DNA of 64,000 nt from Lumbricus rubellus (Eukaryota > Annelida > Clitellata > Crassiclitellata > Lumbricidae): the NCBI GenBank assembly GCA_945859605.1, contig OX243811.1, forward strand, positions 31,095,453-31,159,452. Direction: 5' to 3'. The position numbers were made by a program, and so were the translations under genes. Positions 15,301 through 24,300 of the stretch are shown here, one piece after another. Each line of letters opens with the position of its first letter. Positions within the stretch are counted from its first letter, which is position 1. The notes under the pieces are model-generated. The model worked only from the letters and a program-made list of their open reading frames with translations, made no database searches and was not told the origin of the DNA.

Positions 15301-18300
15301 CATCTGCATCAATGATTTTTTGGACATTAACTCCGAAACAGAAAGTAAACTTCAACTTTGAAAAAGGAATAAGTTTTGTCTTACCTGAGTCCGACGTTTT
15401 CCAGACATTCCGCTGAGAAAAGCGATGCGTAGAATGAGGTACGGCGACTTTGATTCCACTCTCACCAAGTAGAAGGATGTCGGAACTTTATCAGACTGAC
15501 TGCTAATATAATTCATCAAACACGAAAAATAATATATACAATAAAATCAGTATATAAAATAATAACAATGGTGATCGTAATTATGATAATGAGGGTGTGA
15601 CATCATTAGAGCCAATATATCAATGATAACGATAATAGCATTGAGGATAATGAATGATGATGCTATAATGTTACTCCATCCAGCAATTCCACCATGCCAG
15701 ATATCAACTTCAGCTGGAAAAGGTTGCAACTTGTGAGATGTCCTTTCTCTGCCACTGTTTCAACAGCAACTCAAAATATCACTCTATTCAATCATGGCCA
15801 TCTATTAATTATCAGCTCAGTAGAATCTCCAAGGAGTTGCCTTCAACTGTCACAATATGATGTGCACTCAGGATATAGCGATCAACAATGATGACAACAA
15901 CCATATCAAGACAATTCATTCAGTAATTCGTTCTATGGACTTTATATAGCGCCCCTTCAAGAAAACTACTCAGGAGCGCTCCCAGCTCAGTCATGGTAAA
16001 AGAAAAAAACACTTGAGAGATATATACCAATAAGACAAAGATTGATTTGGTCAGATGTAATAAATGCAGCTTTGAGGGGAGCTCATTCCAGATGGATGGC
16101 CATACAACAAAATCAGTGGGGGGGGGGGCGGTGGTGTAGTAGTGGCGTCATTGCCTTGGAGCCGGAAGGTTCGAGGTTCGAATCCACCTTGCCGCGTAAG
16201 GACCTTGGGCAAGTCCTTCACTCACAATTGCTCAGCGCTTCGGCGTGAAACTCCGATGCAGTGCTCGCTCTGCATTCGGGAGCGCCTCTAAGTAGAGGGA
16301 GCTTGAAGGGGCGCTATAACAAGTGCACGTACAAACAAACAACATAATATTATTTGTAAAATGAAGACCCCAGACAGAGAGAGAGCAGAGTTACCCGAAC
16401 AGGAGACGAATGTAGCTGTGTTTCTCCATCAGAACGAAGCTGGTCGAGTCGTGCAGATAGTCCATGACCATGTCGAACGCCTGTCGACAGTAGACGGACG
16501 AGTATCGGCCGCTCGAGTTTGGGCTGTGAAGGTGTTTTCCGACGGGAACGTCGTGCTCGAGAATCAATCCAACGCGATGGACGTGCATCCACTTGTGCCT
16601 TTCATCAACCACAACAACCGTTGTTGCATCTTTACTTATTTCTTATCAGTGTTCAACATTTATTTAACCCTTTAACGACCAGCTGCATATGTTTTCCCAT
16701 ACATTTTAGCACATGTTGGTCGTTAAAGGGTTAATAGACTTACACTTATTTATTTAGAGTACTAACCGTTTGACTGAAAATTGATGTGTCATTGAATTTT
16801 CTGACAACTACTTAGTTATCAGATTCACTGGCACAACATTTTTAATGATTTAATTAGTAACTAGCAACAAAAAATGGAAATGATAAACTAGCAACATAGT
16901 GGGTGAAAAGTTCTTCACATTTTCTTGCATATGCTAGATAAACTTGTCTATCAAATGAATAACATTACCTTCACCTTACTTTGCTTTACCCGACTTTTTA
17001 TGTAGTAGACTTACGGTGTGCTAACAAATGCATTTCTTACTTCCGTGTCTTCATGCACAATGGTCCGCCTCTAAGGAAATCAATACCACAGGCCCTACAG
17101 CTGCATTCTCTTTCAACTGTCATTTCATTTTGCAAGTGATAGAAGAATCGCATCTTTTCCAAGTACTTTCCACAGCTCATATGCTCATATGCTCAGACTC
17201 CCCCCCCAAAACTGACAAATTCTTAAGAAATTTAACTGAAATGTTTTCTCTTTTATCACTATTTTGTCAGCACTTGAAACCAATCTGTTTGATCCTGGTT
17301 TCACTGTCATTAGTTTGAGAGCACCGCCTCTTGAAGAGGTGCTATAAAAAATCAGTGATTACATTACATTAAATTCTAGCATATCTAGTATATTGTCGGG
17401 ATCATGTTGCATTTGATTCTCATGACAAATGTGAGAGCTTACCAAATAGTGACGTCTATTGTAAGAATAGGCTTCCAGAACTTCGCAAATTCAATAATAT
17501 TTGAATCTCTGAAAACAGAAAACCATTCCATTTATCATTAACCCTTACACTCCGACAGGTTGAAAACATGCCTTTCAAAGAGGCATATATACCCAGAGGT
17601 GCATATACCTAGTCAGGCCGTTATACTGGACTGACTGAATGCTAAACATCTATACTGGGGTCCAGCATATTTGCAATTGTTCTACTGATGTTCTTGCAGT
17701 ACACATCTCAGAATCAGCAGGGATTTAACAATAAGAAACTAATGTTTTGTCCAGCTTTGGTGAAAGCTTAAAATGCCTGCATAGGAAGCACGAATAATAT
17801 TGATCAAATGACTAACTTGCAATGATGCCGAAACCCTTAACAGTGGTCTAAACAGTCAAAAACATAATGAAACCTCATTTGGTTTGTATACAATTCCTAT
17901 GTTAGACACAACCGTAACAAAACTCATAACCGCTCTGGAAAGTGATTTCACACTCTCCAGATGAACAGTTTCATAATTTTGTGAATGCACCATGACCACT
18001 CTTGATACCTTGGTCACAGCACAAATTCTCATGACAATGCAATCCCCTCAAAAATCAACATTTTTCTACACATGTCTGAAGCACAAGTAGGCAAAGAGTG
18101 AATCCTGAAGTGAGAGTAAAGCAGCTGCCAGAGCGAACAAAACTGTCGGCTGACTCAAGACGAACAATTTCAAGCCAGATCATGGCCATTCTCAGCAGAG
18201 TCTACCACTAGAGACAGAGGTCAAAATCAAGGTCAAGGTCAAAATGGAGTTGAGACCTTTGATTCAGCTGGCGGTTGAGCTGTGGCTCAGTCGACATCTG

Positions 18301-21300
18301 ACTTGGATGGTAGAAGAGGGGAATGCTGTCGCGGGGGACAGTGGTGCTGTGGCGAAGAGGATCTGGAATCGTGTAGTACGCAGGGTTGGTGTTGAAAGAC
18401 TGGAAGTGAACCATCCGTAGATCAGTCTGAGACATCCTGCGACAAAATACCAACAAGTCTGTTTCACCATTTCTTCAAAGATATATATTCAGTAATAAAA
18501 ATTAATTTCAACTATCATTCTTACAACACAGTTGCATGCAGGCGAGTATTACAGGTGCACCACTTCATGTAAACATATCTATATATTATATGCCTGAAAT
18601 ACTAGAACTGAATCTTCTACTGGCTAAGCCCCCTGCACTGCCTGCAGGCATCTTTTATTAATCTCTGAAACTGTCCAATTTTTAAGGCACGACGCTGAGC
18701 ATTTTCGGGCAGATATCACAGAACAGAGGAAATAAACAATATACTAGAATAAATAAAAATTTTAAGTAAAAGCCAGTAATAACAGGATTTCAGTAATGGA
18801 TTAGAGCAGAATAAAAATAATATCATATATCAAAATGTCACAGAGGATACATGAGAATGAATGAAGCAAATAATATCGTATCAAAACGTCACAGAGGATA
18901 CATGAGAATGAATGAAGCAAATAATATCGTATCAAAACGTCACAGAGGATACATGAGAATGAATGAAGCAAATAATATCGTATCAAAACGTCACAGAGGA
19001 TACATGAGAATGAATGAAGCAAATAATATCGTATCAAAACGTCACAGAGGATACATGAGAATGAATGAAGCAAATAATATCGTATCAAAACGTCACAGAG
19101 GATACATGAGAATGAATGAAGCAAATAATATCGTATCAAAACGTCACAGAGGATACATGAGAATGAATGAAGCAAATAATATCGTATCAAAACGTCACAG
19201 AGGATACATGAGAATGAATGAAGCAAATAATATCGTATCAAAACGTCACAGAGGATACATGAGAATGAATGAAGCGCTAAACATACAGGAGAAGAACTGC
19301 TGCTAACTGTTGAAGTGATTCCCAGTATTTGACGGATGCAAGACGTCGAAGTGACGACGACTTTGGTTGACTGAGAAAAGCAGCGCTTTCCTGGAAGAAA
19401 TCCTGAGTTGCTTCCGTTATAACCTCAACGTGCGTCGTGCATCTGAACAACGTAACAAGAAGAAACGCACAACACGTGTCAGAAACGCATAAAGCGATTG
19501 ATCGTGAAATAACATAATACAGGGAACTTCTATGATCATATAGTTCTGATTTTTAAAAAAAACCTACTTACAATCCTACATCAACAATTGTATAAACACA
19601 TATTGATCCATATTAACGACCTCCAAAGCATTGTCACCGCAACACAAAAGGCATCAATTAACAATCGTTTCAAGTCAACCTGCAGCCAAAAACCACAATA
19701 TATCCTTTGGTGAAAGCACGGTCAACATCCAAGTGGTCAAGAAACCAGAGAATCAAGCTTAGAGTGGTTCAAAGAGGTCAGTGTTTTTTTAGTCTTTTAG
19801 ACAAGAGAACCAACAAAGTGTACAGAGTAAGGCGTAAAATTGTAAAGCGTCAGACTAGATACCAATATATAATTGCTGGAAGTTCGAAACAGTTCAGGTG
19901 TGAGGTGCAGAAGAGTCAACGTACAGTGTGAACTAAAATCCTGTCATTGGAGGACAACAGATGCAGCATATTAACAAAATCACATTCAAAATTTTGACTA
20001 ACACAGAAATAACCTATTGTCTAACTTAAAATTTTCATTCGCCACCCAACCAATCATCTATCCAACTGAAAGTGCGTTGAAGAGTTCAGAGTGTATCTGT
20101 GGACTGAGTGCAACATTGACTTGCATAACAAGTAAGCAAGGAGCAGATAGATGAATCTGCAGATATAAATGCGTGAAAACACAGATTTTAAACCGGATTC
20201 TGTGCTCAACTCGCAGCCAGTGCAACAAAATGCAAGATGAGTACATAACTTAGTCTTACCTTGCGCTCGTCAGTGGCCAAATGGATTTTGCAATGTACAG
20301 AACAGTGACTCGATCTCTCCAAGGTAGGACCAAACGAATCTCTATCTGCGATTCACCTGTTAAAAAGAAAAATAAATAAATAAAATTAAATATATGAGAA
20401 TAAAAGAAATGGCACAGTCCATAAAGTATGCTAGTAAGCATTCTTACTCGTTGTTTATTTATTCTAAACTTCAGTAATATAAAAGTAAAATTCTAAAGGA
20501 ATGGACCTCTAAAATATACTGAATGCGAAAAAATAATCCCAAGGTTGAAAGCTTCATATAATTTGCAATAGAAGTTAATACAATTTTAAACAAATTAGTA
20601 AAACAATCAAATTAATCATTATATTTCACTGTATTGTACAGTATTAAAACATTTTAAAAGCGACTCTAATAGGGTGAACTGTTCAGAGGCACTCCCAGTG
20701 CACAAGGTCATAAGGTATTCAGCTATAATGCAGGCTTTAAGGCATGCTAACTGAATTATTACCTTTTTGACCCTTTTACTAAATACCATGGTGTGCAAAT
20801 GACATTATGCCCTAGTTTGTTCACAAATGACAGTACATTGTATGAACAATTGAAAAAGTCGCTAACTGTTGTAGTTGAGATCAAAATCCATTTGAATTTC
20901 TTTACATTTATGAACATTTGTAGTTAAATAAATAACAGCTGTAGGGGTTGATCTTTTTCAATCACATTATATAAATATAACATTATCATTCACACTGTAT
21001 AATCGTGTGCACGAGTGCATTACTGCGTAATTGAGTGTCTGTGAGTGTATATAACTGTGCAGTTGTGTACATATAATCCAGGCATTCTCTATTCTGCCAA
21101 GAACTTGTATATTCATGCTCTGAACCATGAAGCATGGAAATGAGAAACTATTATTTTAAAGAGCAAAAGTTATATTCAAACAATCTCCAATAAAACTCTC
21201 ACAGAGCATTTAATTAAACCTTTCATATTTTTGCCAATGGTGACATTTCGAATGCTGTAGCCATCGCGAAGTCGACAGGCCACGACCACAGTTAGCGGAG

Positions 21301-24300
21301 CGTGAAGGTTACTCTCGGAATATTTCCTCTGAACAGATGGCGGGCTCCAAAGGTGACCACAGCTCAGTTCAGGGGTCAAATCTCTGCCACAAAACCAAAA
21401 TGTTAAAAAAATCGTAACAAATATTCTGAAATTCATCAGTGTAACTTAAGGTGAGATAATCACGATTCCATTACACCCATCTCTCAATTATTACAATCTA
21501 ACTGTAATTACTTACCCATTGATAACTTTTTCTCACCTTGCAAAACACGCATACGTGTTGCAAATCAGCAAGTGACACACACACAGTCCAACAGTTTCTC
21601 TATCTCAATCCCTTCATTCAGTGATAGAAAACCAACCACAACATAGAACTCACAGTCCATTACCATTGTATTTTGTATCCATAAATTTATATAACGCCTC
21701 TCACACATTGACTAAACAAAACTGCACTCAGCACGAAAACTCTGAGCAAAAAGAAAGAGACGGATGATGAGGCAAAACGAGTCATTAGTCAGCCCTTAGT
21801 GCGGGAGGAAAGTCATTTCCAAATAGAGGGGCTAATCACAAAAAGTCTGATGTTGGCAAACACTAATCATTAATCTCTCACGCCCACACATCTGAACTGA
21901 TTCTCTTGAAATTAACTCAACATACAGCTCAGCAGCAGTGTAATGACAACATAACACCTCGTACATTAACCCTTTGAACCCGACAGAGCTGGTTTTCTGA
22001 CCCGTTATCCATAGCGTTACGGGGGCTCCGGGTTCAAAGGGTTAATATTATGAATTCAGATACCAACCGTGTGAGTGGATCGTGGAAGAATTCATTTTCA
22101 AGTGTCGATGAAAAGAGACTTCGCAACGTGTGGCTGTCAAGCGGACGCTGGAAACTGCGAGTGAGCAATCCTCTGTGGACAGAGTTCATCGCTGGGTCAC
22201 CGGTCTCTGTCTGAAACACGATTTTATATTTAAGACATTGATGCCCGATTTTGCAGCAGATGCCAGAATTTCATTAATGACATTTATATAGCACCATTTT
22301 CATTAATGACATTTAGATAGCACCATTTTCAGGAAGTTCCTCAGCAGTGCATCTAACTCAACACCACCAACTGAGTCAAGATGGCTTTAGGCTTTGACCA
22401 ATGAAAACAAGGAACATTCCATTCTAACAAAGCAAATCGAAGACAGAGTTAGAAGAATGTTGCACAGTTATAAATCATGGTTTACAAGCATTTAAAAACT
22501 TACACATTATTATTATTATTAACTATTTTTACAATAATTAAAAACAGCAATACGACTAAGCGCCGACTACACATACTAGTCGTGGCATTGCCGAGAAGTA
22601 TGTTCCAAATGTGGCTGTGGCCATGAACTGCATCAGCTCTGGGTAGGGAACGTGGCCGTAGCTGCGGCTCATCTCGTAGCCACAGCCCACCTGAACGAAC
22701 GAGCAGGCGACCATGTCGTGGCGCATCTGCTGCATAAGCATCTCAAAGACAGAAGAGTCTGGGAAGCCAAGTACACCATCCGTTATCACAACAATACCTA
22801 CAAATTCAACAAAAGACGTGACTTGCATTTGACTCCACAGAAATTAATCAGTTGCCATAACAATGCCTCCTGGTTATGCATAACAGTAAAACTTGGCTTT
22901 CAAATCCCTGATCAAGTGCTATTCACCAGAAATCTATTGTTATATCGCAACAATACAGGCATCACTCTTTTCTGAGTATACATATAATAAGTGCTCAAGA
23001 GTTTAACTTGACAGGTCACCATGGCATATATACAAACATCAGTACATATATGCATACAATAATACATACATACATGTATTGTATGTATTGTATGGTTGCA
23101 TACATTCATACGCACATGCGCACATATTATACTTGCATATTCAACATACAACTTGTAACTTCCTTGCAATTTGCCATTAAAGGAAATCCCATGATCTGCA
23201 CAAGACTAAACTGGGTGGCTGCATAAAAAGAAACTTTTAGTAATCAGAAAAATCTGCCCAAAATAAAACGCACTATAAAATTTGAGCACTGATTCTTGGA
23301 CCAGAGAGTGAGTAGAAATCCATGGTTCAGATGTCACTGGCTGCATTTTAAACAGATATCCTTGGTACCTGATGTGCAGTTTTCTGGCATAAGCTGCAGT
23401 GCCAGCAGACCATATCTCAGCATGAGGACAAAGTTAACGTCGGCCGAGAGGATGATCCGGTCCTCGCTCTGCAGATCTAACTCCGTGCGAAGGCTGAAGT
23501 CAATCTGAGAACTTTCCGATGTTCGCTGAAGATCGTTCTGTAGTGAATATATATTGAAAAAACAGACTTTCATCATCCACAATAATAATGTAAGGTTGAT
23601 AGTCAATTATGATGCACATCATTACGGTAGTGCATTCACAGGGTTATAGGATTTTCAGGCTTTAATCATTGATTGGGGGTCCGTGGAGTAAATATCACTG
23701 GAATGAAGAGCAAGCAGGACATCAAGCAGGATCGATTCCTATCATTCTTAAATCATTCCTAAATCATTCCTAAATCATTCCTATCATTCGTTAAATAGCG
23801 ATGGGAAACTGAGTAGTAGATGAGATGACACCTTCCACTCAATACAGATTGTCATCATCTTGTGTTTATCGGTTTGAAAAGAATATTAATATTGCTTATT
23901 AGATTTGTTAACATGCAATGTAATATATAATATCACGGAGAAAGATAGAGCTAAATGAAAAAATTAATTTCAATCCAGCAAACCAACATAATTGAATTTA
24001 AAAATCTAGATAAAAAAGAAGAAAGACACAATATGACACCAAACATGTTTCACAATTCCTTAATAAATAATCTCATATTACAATACATTAAAAAGAAATT
24101 AAATATTTACATAAACTATAATTTTACTACATCATCATAATTTAGGTATAATTCTCTTTTTAACAGCATTCTTTAAAGGAGGTATGCAAATTTAAAAAAC
24201 TGGAAAAAATTTATTTAAACACGTCGAATGTTTTGAGTACCTCATCTTCAGTCCGTTCAGCAATGATGTGTGCAATCGATGAAGCAATACTGTTTTCGAG

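Noticed and set aside
18801..19306. Long open frames on both strands with a 17-residue repeat (NEANNIVSKRHRGY-type)
   Set aside because: They are produced by the 51-bp minisatellite, whose unit length is a multiple of three. The region is intronic in SZT2 and has no independent gene signals.
19707..19931. 74-codon basic open frame on the plus strand (KARSTSKWSRNQRIKLRV)
   Set aside because: It lies in an SZT2 intron, starts with GTG, has no homologue I recognise, and its composition fits chance.
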